Shown: positions 34,400 through 48,104 of the stretch, in pieces
Numbering within the stretch: the first letter of the stretch is position 1
Layout: every line of letters starts with the position of its first letter
Origin: Chrysomallon squamiferum
Lineage: Eukaryota > Mollusca > Gastropoda > Neomphalida > Peltospiridae
Assembly: GCA_012295275.1 (NCBI GenBank)
Contig: CM022677.1
Coordinates: forward strand, 14,817,943 to 14,881,942
Reading direction: 5' to 3'
DNA length: 64,000 bases
Notes under the pieces: model-generated
What the model saw: the letters and a program-made list of their open reading frames with translations, nothing else
The model's database searches: none
What the model was told of the DNA's origin: nothing
Made by a program: the position numbers and the translations under genes

Positions 34400-35150
34400 G
34401 CAGAAAGAATTTTAGAATGACCAAGAATTAATTCCTGTGTCTGCTTTCACCAAAATTATAAATTTAGTCATATCAATAAAGAAAGATGTCACAGACTTTT
34501 TTTACTGATAACTTGAGATAACACGACTAGCAGCAGAGCGAAAAAAAATCGAGTGTGTATTTTATTAATAACACGTGTGTTTTCTAAGGGTAATGATGCC
34601 TGCATAATAAAAATAATAAAATATATAATGTTACTTGGATATTTTATTATGTAAACTGTGCGTCACAGAGATAGTCAGAGAAGGAAGTATTATTTTTCTA
34701 TAAAGAGATGTAGAGAAATACGGAGAAATATAAATTAATGTGCTTTTTTAAGCTGGAGAAACTGCTCAAGAAAATAATTCTGAGATTTTTATTTTTATTT
34801 GTTTATTTATTTATTAAATATTTTTTAAAATTATGAGAAAATAAAAGTAAATATACTTCTACATTTTGACTTTAAAATATATTTCTATTTTAATAAATGA
34901 CAAAGTTTTATAAGAAATATAATGTAAACTAATCTATAAATTTTGAATTAGTATTAATTTGTATGCAATATTATTAATACATAATAAAAGTAACTATAAA
35001 TATTAAGATAAAGTTAATGCACATGGCATTTTTTCTTCAAAACTATGAAAAGATATAAAGAGTTAATTAGATGTACACAATCTGCAACAATAATTAACAT
35101 AATTCTTTAAGTTTACCAGAATTTCATGGACCACTTTCAAATTGGTGTGC
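34400..35150. other. AT-rich spacer
   Basis: Nothing recognisable apart from short TTTA repeats near 34795-34820. Confidence 0.6.
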
Positions 35151-35159
35151 ATTCCACAG

Positions 35160-36230
35160 CGGGATGGTTAATCAGTAATTGAGTTGGACTGCGGCAGACC
35201 TTATAATGGTGCTGATTGGATGGATAAGTTTATTACAAATCAAATCATAGGTCATTGTTTTATAATTCAGCCAATTAGGTTTGGTGTTGGATTTGTGTTT
35301 GGAACTCTATCGGAAGGCGTGCGTGTTATTCATGTTGTTTTTTTGAGTAATGTATCGTATTGTAAGTGTGGGCTTGACGATGGATTTTATCTTGGTACAG
35401 AGCGTTGTTCTTCATTTATTTTTTATTTGAAGACGCAGACCCAAAGTTACAAAACGTACAGCAGATGAATGGATGAAATTAAAGCGTTAGCAGAATATAA
35501 TAGATTTGGAAAAAGAAACAGTGATAGCGTTATCATTGCAGGAAAGTGAAGGGTCCATCCTGATAAAGTGTTTAGTGAACTCGGCGTTGATGAAAGACGA
35601 TAGAATGGCGACTTTGCTAACGAAAATATATAAAAGACGAACTTGCAGCCGTTTATGTTAGTGTTTAAGTTACCAGACGGAGCTGATTTGTGTCACAGAG
35701 AACAACTTTGTACTTACTGGTGCCGACTACAGCGATGTGATACATTTGTTGAAACAAGTCTGGCCAGTAGATGAGAACGACGATTCAAGAGTTGGATTGA
35801 TTTATGTAGTGCAGGAAAATCAAATATTTTATACACAAAAGCGAAATGATCAGCATATTGTGGAGCATTTCGAGGTTTATTTTAAAAAATAATAGTGAAT
35901 TCAGATGTTCTTGACAGTGCATATAGTTCAACGGTTGCCAGTGAAAGCTGGATGAAATGTCACTTGGATACTTTACACAGTAACTTAAACAAGTTAATAA
36001 AATGTTAGTGACACCGTTTTCAAACCTGGTGCAGGTAAATGCCTTAAATCAAAGAAATAAGTAACAATTAATTGTGAAATAGTGGATGTAAAATGTAACA
36101 TATCTGGTTGAAAGTGACATGCAATTATTTTTGGAAAAACCAGCAGTGAAAACTGCAACGTAGTGTCAGATTTAGAGCATGATTCAAAACAACTTTTCTA
36201 CACTATTACTGATAAGAAAAAAAGAAAATC
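35160..36230 (+). pseudogene. Decayed coding region, unrecognised
   Basis: Successive pieces in different frames read as protein. These are GADWMDKFITNQIIGHCFII (about 35210), VTKRTADEWMKLKR, LEKETVIALSLQESEGSILI and MKDDRMATLLTKIYKRR (about 35500-35650), TGADYSDVIHLLKQVWPVDE and QENQIFYTQKRNDQHIVEHF (about 35710-35890), and SSTVASESWMKCHLDTLHSN (about 35925-35990). At least four frame changes and several stops separate them, so the region is a pseudogene or carries sequence errors next to the gap. GC content is higher than the surroundings. I cannot name the family. Confidence 0.4.
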
Positions 36231-36300
36231 AATTTAGAACTTCATAAACAGTTTTCTCATCCTTTGAATCAAAGACTTGCAGTGTTATTAAAGGATGCAG

Positions 36301-36500
36301 NNNNNNNNNNNNNNNNNNNNNNNNNNNNNNNNNNNNNNNNNNNNNNNNNNNNNNNNNNNNNNNNNNNNNNNNNNNNNNNNNNNNNNNNNNNNNNNNNNNN
36401 NNNNNNNNNNNNNNNNNNNNNNNNNNNNNNNNNNNNNNNNNNNNNNNNNNNNNNNNNNNNNNNNNNNNNNNNNNNNNNNNNNNNNNNNNNNNNNNNNNNN
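36301..36500. other. Assembly gap (200 N)
   Basis: 200 consecutive N. The gap separates the decayed coding region from satellite array 1, so the true junction is unknown. Confidence 1.
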
Positions 36501-37944
36501 ACCTAGACATAACGATAGATACAAATATAGGTTAATACACAATAGAGATAACGATACATACAGGTATAGATTAATACACACCTATAGTGAAGAATAGATG
36601 TAGATAGATTAATACACACCTAAAGATAACAATAAATTCAGATATGGATTAATACACACCTACAGATAACCACAGATAGAGATTTTAGATTAATACACAC
36701 CTATAGATAACGAGAGATACAGATTTTAGACTGACACACATTATAAATCACGACAGAAACAGTTATAAAATTGTTGGCCCCTAAACATAACGATAGATAA
36801 ATATATAGACTGAAACATACCTATAGAAAATGATAGAAACATATATTGAGTAAAACACACATAAACATAACGATAGATAAATATATAGACTGAAACATAC
36901 CTATAGAAAATGATAGAAACATATATTGAGTAAAACACACATAAACATAACGATAGACATATCAATTGCTTAATAAATAATGAGACACAGAAAAATATAG
37001 TAATATATACCGATATAGATTAATACACACCTGCAGTAACCATATATACATATACAGATCAGTACACACCTAAAGATAACGATAGAAACATATATAAATT
37101 AATACATAACTACAGATAACTATAGATATAGATATAGAATAATACACGGCTACAGATAACGAGAGATACAGATTATAGATTCATACACTCCAATAGATAT
37201 AGACAGAAACAGATATACTAATTAACACCTAAGAATAATAATAGATTGAAACCTAGCTATATAAAATGACAAACATATATAGATTAAAACACACATAAAG
37301 ATAACGATAGATTTATGAATAGCTTAACAATAATAAATAATGATATATACACATATAGAAAAACATAATGATATCTACAGATATAGATCAAAACGCAGCT
37401 AAAAATAAAGATACATACAGGTATAGATTAATACACACCTAAAGGTAACGATAGATAGAGATATCGATTAATACAGACGTATAGATAACTATAGACACAG
37501 ATATAGACTAACACACAGAACCAGACGATTGATTAATACACGTCTGATGATAACGATAGAAACAGATATAGCTTAATATACACATAGAGATAACAATTGG
37601 TAGAGATTTTAGATTAATGCACACCTATAAATCACGAAAGAAACAGACATAAATTAATATACACATAAAATTAACGGAGTCAGATATACAGATAGATACA
37701 CACTACAGATTACGATAGATAGCTTTATAGACTAATACACACCTATAGACAAGGAACTCACTACACAGATTGAAACACACCGACAGATAATGATTGATAC
37801 AGATGTAGGTTAATCAAAAGCTTCAGATAAACAAGACACATATATAGAGATTGAAACAAACAAATAGATAACGGTCGGTACATAGATTAATTCACACCTA
37901 CAGATAACGATAGATACAGATATAGATTTATACACATCCACAGA

Positions 37945-38810
37945 GAAAAAGATACATTCAGATATAGATGAACAGACACCTACATATAAGCACATACACA
38001 GATATATATTAATACACACCTATAGATAAAGATAGATTCAGATAAAGATTCATACACACCTATAGATAACGATACTTACATATATAGATTAACAACTACC
38101 TAAAGATACATTCAGATATAGATTAATACACACCTACATATAAGCACAGACACAGATATATATTAATACACACCTATAGATAAAGATAGATTCAGACAGA
38201 GATTCATACACACCTATAGATAACGATACTTACATATATAGATTAACAACTACCTAAAGATACATTCAGATATAGATTAATACACACCTACATATAAGCA
38301 CAGACACAGATATATATTAATACACACCTATAGATAAAGATAGATTCAGACAGAGATTCATACACACCTATAGATAACGATACTTACATATATAGATTAA
38401 CAACTACCTAAAGATACATTCAGATATAGATTAATACACACCTACATATAAACACAGACACAGATATATATTAATACACACCTATAGATAAAGATAGATT
38501 CAGACAGAGATTCATACACACCTATAGATAACGATACTTACATATATAGATTAACAACTACCTAAAGATACATTCAGATATAGATTAATACACACCTACA
38601 TATAAGCACAGACACAGATATATATTAATACACACCTATAGATAAAGATAGATTCAGACAGAGATTCATACACACCTATAGATAACGATACTTACATATA
38701 TAGATTAACAACTACCTAAAGATACATTCAGATATAGATTAATACACACCTACATATAAGCACAGACACAGATATATATTAATACACACCTATAGATAAA
38801 GATAGATTCA
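37945..38810. repeat. 154-bp higher-order repeat
   Basis: AACAACTACCTAAAGATACA recurs at 38091, 38245, 38399, 38553 and 38707, exactly 154 bases apart. Each unit has four ~38-40-bp monomers. The first unit is diverged and the later ones are nearly identical. Confidence 0.95.
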
Positions 38811-40125
38811 GATGCAGATTGACACGCACCTAAAGATAACAATAAATACAGATATAAATTAATACACACCTGTAGTATCCACGTATACAGATATAGATTA
38901 ATACACGTCTAAAGATAAAGACAGAAACCGATATAGATTAATATATATATACATGTAGGTAAAGATAGATAGTTATTTTAGATTAATTCAACGATAACGA
39001 TAGATTAGAACATATGAACAGAGACATAGAGACATAGATTAATGCATAAATAAATATAACGATATATACAGATATAGGTCTATATAGATGGCAATATAAA
39101 CAGGTACAGATTAATACACATCTACAGATACTAAAAGATACATATATAGGTTAATACACACACATAGATAAAGATACCTTTAGATAGAGATTAATACACA
39201 CCTACGGACAAACATAGATACAGATAAAGATTAATACACACCAAACGATAAGGATAAATGCAGATATACATTGACACACACCTAAAGATAAGAACATATA
39301 TAGACTAACGACACACGTATAAGTAATGCTAATACACACCTAAAGATGACGATAATTACAGATTTATATTAGAACTCACCTACAGATAAGGATAGATAGG
39401 GATATAGACTAATACACACCTACAGATAACGATTAATGGAGGTATAGATTAATATACATCTACAGATAACCAAACACAGAGATATAGATCGATACAGACC
39501 TAAATATAAATACAGAAACAGATATAGACAAATACTCCAACAGATAAGGAAATAAACAGATATAGAAAATACACAATTAGAGATAACCATTGATACGGAT
39601 ACAGAGCAAAACGCACTAACAGATAGATGCAGATATAGATTAATACACACCTACGATAACGATAGCTGGAAATTTTAGATTAATCCAGATCAATAGATAC
39701 AGTTACCGATTAATAGACACCAAACGATAATAGTAGATACAGATATATACTAATACACACCTACAGATAATTTCAGAAGCAGATACAGATTAATACGCAT
39801 CTATACGTAACTATAGATAACAATAGATATAGATTAATATACACGCTGATGTAGATATATATTGATACACAGCTATTGATAAAGATAGATACATATATAG
39901 ATTGATACACACCTACTGATAAAGATACATACATATATAGATTCACACACATATAAATATAGTTTAACAGTTGCGTATAGATAACGAAAATACATACACG
40001 GATTGACACACAGATAGGGTCAAATACAGTTATAGATTAACACACACCTACAGGTAGGTCAAATAAAGTTATGGACTAAAAACACCCTTACAGATAACGG
40101 AGACACACACAGATATATATATGTC

Positions 40126-40225
40126 TCCTTATCTGTTGGAGTATTTGTCTATATCTGTTTCTGTATTTATATTTATGTCTGTACTAATCAATATCTCTAT
40201 GTTTGGTTATCTGTAGATGTATATT
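40126..40225 (-). repeat. Inverted segment of the array
   Basis: These 100 bases are close to the reverse complement of 39451-39550. TCCTTATCTGTTGGAGTATT here corresponds to AATACTCCAACAGATAAGGA there. They are followed by (AT)n and (GATA)n. Confidence 0.85.
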
Positions 40226-40878
40226 AATATATATATACATATATATATATATAGATAGATAGATAGATAGATACCTACGGATAGCGACAAATACATTTAT
40301 AGATTAACAAACACGTACATATAACGTAAACAGATATGTAGATAGGTACACATCTACAGATAAGAATAGATACAGATAAATATTGCTACACAGAAATATG
40401 ACGATAGATACCCAAAGAGATTAATACAAAGTGACTGATAACGAAGATACAGTTATAGTTTAATATTGACCTACACATAACGTATATACATTAACAGATT
40501 AATGCAAACCTACAGATAGCGATAGATAAAGATACAGATTAATAAACACCTGATATAATGATAGATACACAATAATAAGAGATATAAACCAGCAGAAAGT
40601 GATATAGATTGTTAACGCTTATAGATAACGATAGCTACAGGAATAGACTGATACACGCCTACAGATAACGATAGATACAGATATAGATTAATAACATAGA
40701 TACAGATAAAAATAAACAAAAAGCAAAAAAACAAAACAAACTCAGATCTCTTAGTCTGATATAGCATAGTAACAACGGAAATTGTAAAATAAGTTTTTTT
40801 TTCTTATTTGCTATGTGTCGTATACTGTTTGAACTCAAAGTAAATTTTAGATGATTCCTCACCATTGTTTTAATAAAT

Positions 40879-41000
40879 TGTACCTAAAATGCAGCGACAC
40901 GGAGTCACCTGGTGAGTGATGACACCCCCACCTCGTAGTGGCTAATACGGTAATTTGTACTTGAAAATGCATTACCGGGGGACTGTTCACCATAGGTACA
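40879..41000. repeat. 122-bp compact element with terminal inverted repeats (copy A)
   Basis: TGTACCT (40879-40885) and AGGTACA (40994-41000) are inverted repeats. Inside, CGGTAAT (40948-40954) pairs with ATTACCG (40971-40977). The block is GC-richer than its flanks and differs from the copy at 54775-54896 at only two positions. It could be a small MITE, a SINE core or a structured RNA. No A/B box or known RNA motif is clear. Confidence 0.5.
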
Positions 41001-41029
41001 CATTTTTATTTAAGAATATAATTATTTCA

Positions 41030-41152
41030 ATAATAATAATAATAATAATAAAATAAAAATAAAAAAGAACGACTATTTCATGGGAAACAAAATAATTCTT
41101 ATTCTTTCGCAATGACATACATTTAATCAACTTACTAAATTTCATAATAAGC

Positions 41153-41183
<31 letters not shown>

Positions 41184-41340
41184 AACCCCAAATATTTTCA
41201 TTTTCATTTCAAGGTGACGATAAAATCTGGCTTTACTACTAATACTACTACTACTAATAGTAAATAAATAAATAAATTAATAAATAAAAATAAAACATAA
41301 ACAAAAGGAATTATTGACAGCTCAAACTGGGAGGTTGTTA
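41030..41340. other. AT-rich spacer in unit A
   Basis: (AAT)n, (ATT)n and AT-rich sequence, homologous to 55970-56330 in unit B. No gene. Confidence 0.7.
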
Positions 41341-41374
41341 TGACACATTCAGTGCGGCCGAAGTAAAAGCGCTA

Positions 41375-41405
41375 ATGAATATTCATAACAGTACGTTTGA
41401 CGTCA
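41375..41405 (+). promoter_or_regulatory. Candidate promoter elements of unit A gene
   Basis: The 12-nt palindrome ATGAATATTCAT (41375-41386) and a perfect CRE TGACGTCA (41398-41405) lie 25-55 bases before an ATGGCGG (41430). Unit B keeps the palindrome, but its CRE is changed to TCACGTCA. Confidence 0.35.
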
Positions 41406-41429
41406 CATAGTTCTGACCTATATTTCATA

Positions 41430-43790
41430 ATGGCGGAAAGAAAGACATTTTCTATGAGTGAATATTATCCAGTTTTACGTCAGTTCACGTTATGGATACT
41501 TCTGTGAGATGGAAGACGTTAACGAAGTCGTCAGTGAGATTTGTTATGCCGCAGTAACTTTATTTTCACTCACTAGAACGACCAGATTTAGTTTTTCTGT
41601 AGATGGTGAGTCACCGAAAACAACAACGCGAACATTGTGTGTTTGTTTAGAAAGTAATTAATACTGTTAATTATAGGATTAATAAAATAATAAAACGATA
41701 TACTTGAAAAAAGAAAAACGTTTTATGTATAAATATGTGCGGGAGTGTGTCTGTGTATGTGTGTGTGTGTCTTTGCTATTTAAATAATACCACTGACACA
41801 GCAATGTAACTTACTAGTCTGATGAACTAACTATATTTGCATTTGCGTAAACCACAAAGAAATAATGAAAATATTAATGAAAACTGCATCAAGCATGGTT
41901 TTATTATTAATGGGGTGGATGCTCTCTCTCTCTCTGTGTGTGTGACTGCTGTCATGAAATAAGGAAATTAATGTTTGACTTTTGATTCCAGAATTAAATA
42001 GAATCTGTTTGTAATTCAGTATACAGAATATTTATTTATAATTTTAATTTTTAAATTTTACAATAAAATATCATGAATATTCCACAAATTCCTTAACACA
42101 AATCATGTTACTGATTAAATAAACACACGAACAATAAATCTTAAAAATCTGTTTTATGTTTTAATTTTCTAGGACTCCCATCATGCCCAGACAAGAGAGC
42201 AACAAGAATCAACATCAACATCATGACTAAATACTGTCTTGTCCATCACATCACTGGGGTCAAGGACGTTGTCTTGTTTCCTAATACAACAATGTAATGG
42301 AATCATCTGCTAATTTGTTACAAATATTTATTAACTAATTTCTTACCTTCTGAACTAATTACGATAATAATATTTTATCAGCAATTATCATAATAATAAT
42401 TTATCTGCTGACAAAGTAGATTGTGTTTTGTGGTTGTAATTTAATATAATTTAATATGGTATTTGTTAAATAAATATTTTTGCTGAAGGAACTCAGTGTA
42501 TAACTGGGAATGTTATTTAGAAAAAAACTAAAAAATTCTATGTTATTTTATATCAACTGCTAAAATGTTCTATAGATCATGGAAATATGTTAAGTAAAAT
42601 CAGACATCACAAAATCCTGTAAGACATGCTATTGTTTTAACTGAAATAACATATTTTTACATCAGCACCATGTAACACTAAAAGTGCACAGATCAATTCA
42701 TTTCTGATTTAGTGTCAAAATGGAACCAACTGTCATCCTATTACTATTGAATAAGTCCAGATGTAATTTTAGATGATTGATTTACAAAATGCATGTTTCA
42801 TGGGAAAACAAAAACCATCTACTTAAATATATTTATAAGGTTTTTAATATTTGTGTCACATTGAGATAATGCAAAATGTTTTTGCTTTTATTTCAGATTA
42901 AAGATGGCTGACAATGAAAGAAAATTAGCTGACAAGTTATCTAATGACTGACAGAAGTTGAAACAGGAGAAAATGTTCCAATCTTGTAGGTTAAAAATAT
43001 GTAGCACTGTTTTCTTGTATATAATTTTTATGTTCATGATTTGATAAATAAGTAAGTGTTTATTGAATTTAAATACAGACATTGAATGAGAGAAGAAAAA
43101 AAAAAGATTATGAATTCAGAAAAAAATGTTAAACCTGAGATATCAATGTCAACTTTATTCTGTCTTTTGTGAAAATTTGGATTCATGCTTGATGTAAACG
43201 TGTATATGTGGCAAATATGTAAATAATTTCTAAATGTGGATGTTTAGAAATTATATTGTGATATTAGAAAGTTGATATTAACTGCAATTAATTATTTTTC
43301 AGAAAGTTGTTAATGTATGATGTTGTGCCAGTCTCCCACACATCAAAATATTCTACAGATGAAGAACAACGTGCAAGACAAAAATCACTTTCTGATCAGT
43401 GGCCAACAGCAAAGTGAATGTAACACTGACATAGGAACAGTTGGATGGACTGTGATGTATGTTCATCTGGTGTTTGTGCAAACATCTGTCACAAATATTT
43501 GGGGGAAATTTGTGTGTATAATTTGTACACTGCAATATTATTAATTTCACTGGAATCTAATTTTGTTGTTGTATTTTTAGTTTTCCTCAGTTTTGTATTT
43601 ACTATCCTGCCATTCAGCATTTCTCAAATGTTTTGTTTTCATGGAATCCATATAGAGTTTAGTCATCATCATCTTTGCAATAACATATATTTGACATCAA
43701 CTGTCTTGCTGTTTCTGTTCTTTATTGTATATTTAGCATTAATAAAAATAAACTTTTACACAAGTGAAAGAATTGTGTTGTAAATTTTAA
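41430..43790 (+). CDS. Small multi-exon candidate gene in unit A
   Basis: ATGGCGG at 41430 opens 25 codons that end at TGA. A consensus donor (CT|GTGAGA, GTAAGA in unit B) lies just before that stop. A second ATG at 41509 opens MEDVNEVVSEICYAAVTLFS and runs to a perfect donor, GATG|GTGAGT (after 41605). Acceptor TTTAATTTTCTAG leads to 42173-42297, in phase, ending FPNTTM and TAA, which gives a 73-residue product. Further acceptors at 42896 (exon with MADNERKLADKLSND) and 43302 lead to AATAAA at 43741. Product and true splicing are unknown. The span includes introns. Confidence 0.35.
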
Positions 43791-44164
43791 TTTTTCTACA
43801 CAGCAATTTACAGTGATGTATGCTGTGAACTTCAGGTGAGTTATGTGAATCATCTCAGAGAAATTCAAAGCTGAAAATTCCATAGAACAGAAAAAACAAA
43901 ACAAAAACACTATGGTTCCAAAACAAATAAATAAATAAATAAAGATAAAAAATAATAATAATAATAAATAAATAAATAGATAAAAAAAAACAAAACAAAC
44001 ATAGATAAATACATTAATAAATAAAGACTATGTTTCTGAATAGATTTTTACGGTGGTTTCTCTTGTTTGTGGTATTTGTTGCTGTGCGCATTGTTGTTGA
44101 ATCAATACTGGAAGCAAACTTAACCTAATAACTAATATTTTAAAACTATTTTTATTCCTGTATA

Positions 44165-44265
44165 AAATATACAAGCTTTCCGCCATTTAAACCAATAACG
44201 TCACATTCGGTAATTTCCGTATTTCTGGCGGATACAAATATGACGTCAACAATTGAACTCAGTGT
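44165..44265 (+). promoter_or_regulatory. TATA/CRE promoter, unit A copy (TATA degraded)
   Basis: The order is AACCAATAACGTCA, TACAAATA (44233-44240), TGACGTCA (44241-44248) and an initiator-like TCAGT (44259-44263). The unit B copy has an intact TATAAATA. A donor-like CTGAAG|GTGAAT follows at about 44304. Confidence 0.4.
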
Positions 44266-47200
44266 GACTCGATCGCTTGCTTGGAGAAAGACGTCGTTCT
44301 GAAGGTGAATGTGATTGTTAATTCTGTTTTTAATTTTTAGACTAATATTTCTGTGTTTAGCAATTCTTGGATTACTAAGTCAGTGTGTTTACTAATTCTT
44401 GGATTATTAAGTACTGGATTATTTACTCTGTTGTTACTAATTCTGCTGGATATTGTCCGTGAGTACAAAAAACTAATTCTGTTTTGTTTTGTTTTTCAGA
44501 GACTTGATCTAAATGCTCATTCAGCATACTAGAAATAAACTGTGGTTCTCGATCGGAAATTAATTTTCAAAATTGGTATTTTTACATCAAATTTGGCATA
44601 ATCCGATCTATATTATATTGGCTAACCATCTAAATTTGCGTCTAAATTATAGCATAACTTTTTATTATTATTATTTTTTTTAATGTTTTTTGTTTTGATG
44701 ACGCTTCTAAATTTAATAATAATTATTATGATAGTTACTTAGTAAACAGTATACGACACAAAGCAAATAATCATTTAATAAATTTTTAGATATTATAGAC
44801 ACACATATACGCATACAGATATAGATTCATACACGCCTACATATAAGTATATATGCATATATCGATTGTACGCACATACAGATAATAAGACATACACATA
44901 TAGATAGATAAACAGCCACGCATATATAAAGACATAGACTGATGCATATCTGTAGATAAGAAAGAAACATAGATACATTGATAAACTAGTACAGACGATA
45001 GATTGACTTTGAAAAAATCTCCACATACCGATAGAAACAGATATAGATTGATAAACACCTGGAGACAGCGATATATGCAGGTACAGACTGAGATTTGTAT
45101 ATACAGATAACACATATAGACTGAAACACACAGATAACGATATATATAGATAGAGATTTATACACATGAAAATACAGATACAGGTTGATAAACACTGACA
45201 GGGTAACAATACATACAAACATAGATTAATACACAGCTACAGACACCGAAAACTCATATACAGAATGATATGCACGTACAGATAACGATAGAGATTGATA
45301 TATATACAGAATGGTAACAGATAGTGAAAAAATCTATACACGCCTACAAATTACCTTTAGTAACAGGTATGGATTAATGCACACCTACAGACAAAATAAG
45401 ACACATAATAGAGATTGATAGGTATCTACATTTAACGATAGAAACAGACTGTAGACTAATACAAACCTACAAATTACCTTAGATATAGACTGATACACAG
45501 TTACAGATAAGGGTAGATAGATATACATTGATAAACACCTACAGATAAAGACAGATACAGATATATATTGAGAAACACCTATAGATAAGATAAATATAGA
45601 TACAGACCGGCACCCCCCTAGGGATAACGATATTTACAGACATAGTGTACTAGATATATACAGATAACGAACACACATGTACACACGCCTAAAGATAACG
45701 ATAGATACAGTTACACACCAACAGAATGCGATAGATAGAGCTATGGTCTAACACACAGCTACAGATAAGGAAGACACTGTAAAGATGAAACACACCGACA
45801 GATACTGATAGATACAGATATAGATTAATAAAACAAAAATACAGATAACGAACACACATGTACACACGTCTAAAGATAACGATATATACAGTTATAGATT
45901 AATGTACATCTACCATTAACGCAGACAGATATATAGACATATACACACCAACATAATGCGATAGATAGACACACAGAGCTACAGATAACGAAGACACATA
46001 TATAGAGAAGATACAACCAGCAGATAACGGCAGATAAAGGCATAGATTAATACACACCTAAAGATAACGTATACACATTAATACACACCTACAGATAACG
46101 ATAGACACCGATATAGACTGATACATACCTAGAAATAGTGATAAATACAGATACAGGTTGATATATACCCACAGATAACGATATCTACAGACATAGGTTA
46201 ATTCAATTCTACAGATAACCAAGAAACAGATATAGACAGACACACACCTTCGGATAACGATATATACAGATATAGATTAATACACACTTAAATATAGCGA
46301 TAGATAAGGAACAGATTAATACGCAACTGGAGATAGCGATATATCCAGATATAGACTGACACACACCTGTAGATAACGATAGATTATAGATTAATACAAA
46401 CCTAAAAATAGGGACAGATAAATATATAGACTAATACACACATAAAGATAAAGCTAGATACATATACAGATTAATAAACACCTATTAATAATGACAAATA
46501 CAAATATAGATAAAGATAACGCTATATACAGATAGAGATTAATCAACATATACGGATAACGACACATAGAGATATATATTAATAAACACCTAAAGATAAC
46601 GATAGATGCAGGTATAGATTAATAAACACCTAAAGATAACGATAGATACAGGTATAGATTAATAAACACCTAAAGATTACGATAGATACAGGTATAGATG
46701 AATAAACACCTAAAGATAACGATAGATACAGATATTGATTAATACACATCTAAAGATAACGATAAATAGAGATATAGATTAATACGCACCAAAAGATAAC
46801 GATATATACAGATATAGATTAATAAGCACCTAAACATAACGACAGATATAGATATTGATATATACACTCCTAAAGATAACGATAAATAGAGATATAGATT
46901 AATACACACCTAAAGATAACGATAAATGTATATATAGATTAATACACTCCTAAAGATAACGATAAATACAGATACTGATTAATACACACCTGAAGATAAT
47001 GATAAATAGATATATAGATTAATACACACGTAAAGATAACGATTGATACACATATCAAATAATACCCTCCTATAGATCACGACTGAAACAGATATAGTTT
47101 AATATACACCTTTAGATGATTACAGATGGAGATATATACATTATATACACACAAAAAAATAAGGATAGATACAGATAAATTAATAGACACTTGCAGATAA

Positions 47201-48019
47201 CGAGATATTCAGATATAGATTAATACAAACCAAAAGATAACGATAGATACAGAAATAGAGTAGAATACATTTTAATACACACCTACAGAAAACGATATAC
47301 AGGGATTTTAGATTAATACACACCTAAATATAAAGATTAACACAAATATAGATTAATGCAGACCTGTAGATAACGATAAATACACATATAGATTAACACA
47401 CAGATAAAGATAACGATAGCTATAGATTAATACACACCTACAGATAACGATGTATACAGATATTGGCTGATATACACCTATAAATGACGATAGAAAGAGA
47501 TACAGATTAATACACACCAAAAGATAACCATAGATTCAAATACAGAATAACACATACCTGAAGATAACGATAGATACAGATATAAATTAACACCACACCT
47601 CTATGGATGACTATAGAAAGAGACATAAATTAAAACAAGCCTATAGATAAAGATACACACATATATAAATTAATACACGCCTACAGATAACAATAAATAT
47701 AGACTAATATACACCTATAGATAAAGATAGATACTGACATAGATTAATACACGCCTAAAGATAACGACAGAATCAGATATAGATTAACACAACACACCTA
47801 TAGATAAGGAAGACAGACATATGGATTCATATATTCGTGCATATAACGCATAGACAGAGACTGTAGATGAATGCACACCTTCATAATACGAAGAGACATA
47901 CACAGATTGACAGATACTACAAATAACGACAGACACAGATATAGATTAACCCACAGCTGCAGATTACGAGTATACATATATATAGATTGACAGACACCCC
48001 TACAGATACCGGAGACATA

Positions 48020-48022
48020 TAT

Positions 48023-48100
<78 letters not shown>

Positions 48101-48104
48101 TGAT
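48020..48104. repeat. (GATA)n microsatellite
   Basis: About 20 GATA units, expanded inside array 2. Confidence 0.95.

Larger units (their letters stand above)
36501..40700. repeat. Satellite array 1, ~40-bp monomer
   Basis: The monomer resembles TTAATACACACCTACAGATA followed by ACGATAGATACAGATATAGA (40 bp). Most copies are strongly diverged. A homogenised 154-bp block lies at 37945-38810 and an inverted segment at 40126-40225. Minus-strand open frames (Tyr/Leu/Ile/Ser-rich) are a by-product of the repeat. Confidence 0.95.
40700..44780. repeat. Duplicated unit A
   Basis: This non-satellite unit lies between arrays 1 and 2. It matches unit B in order and orientation: 40770-41000 with 54680-54896, 41020-41610 with 55990-56650, 43270-43915 with 56685-57343, and 44030-44780 with 58590-59300. 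It keeps about 1.65 kb (41615-43270) that unit B lacks, and has the empty site for the unit-B transposon at 43909-43915. Confidence 0.85.

Noticed and set aside
36229-36597. Open frames spanning the N run
   Set aside because: They only exist because undetermined bases contain no stop codons.
43445-43783. 112-codon plus-strand frame in unit A
   Set aside because: It lies in the AT-rich 3' part of the candidate transcript beside its AATAAA, and unit B does not preserve it.
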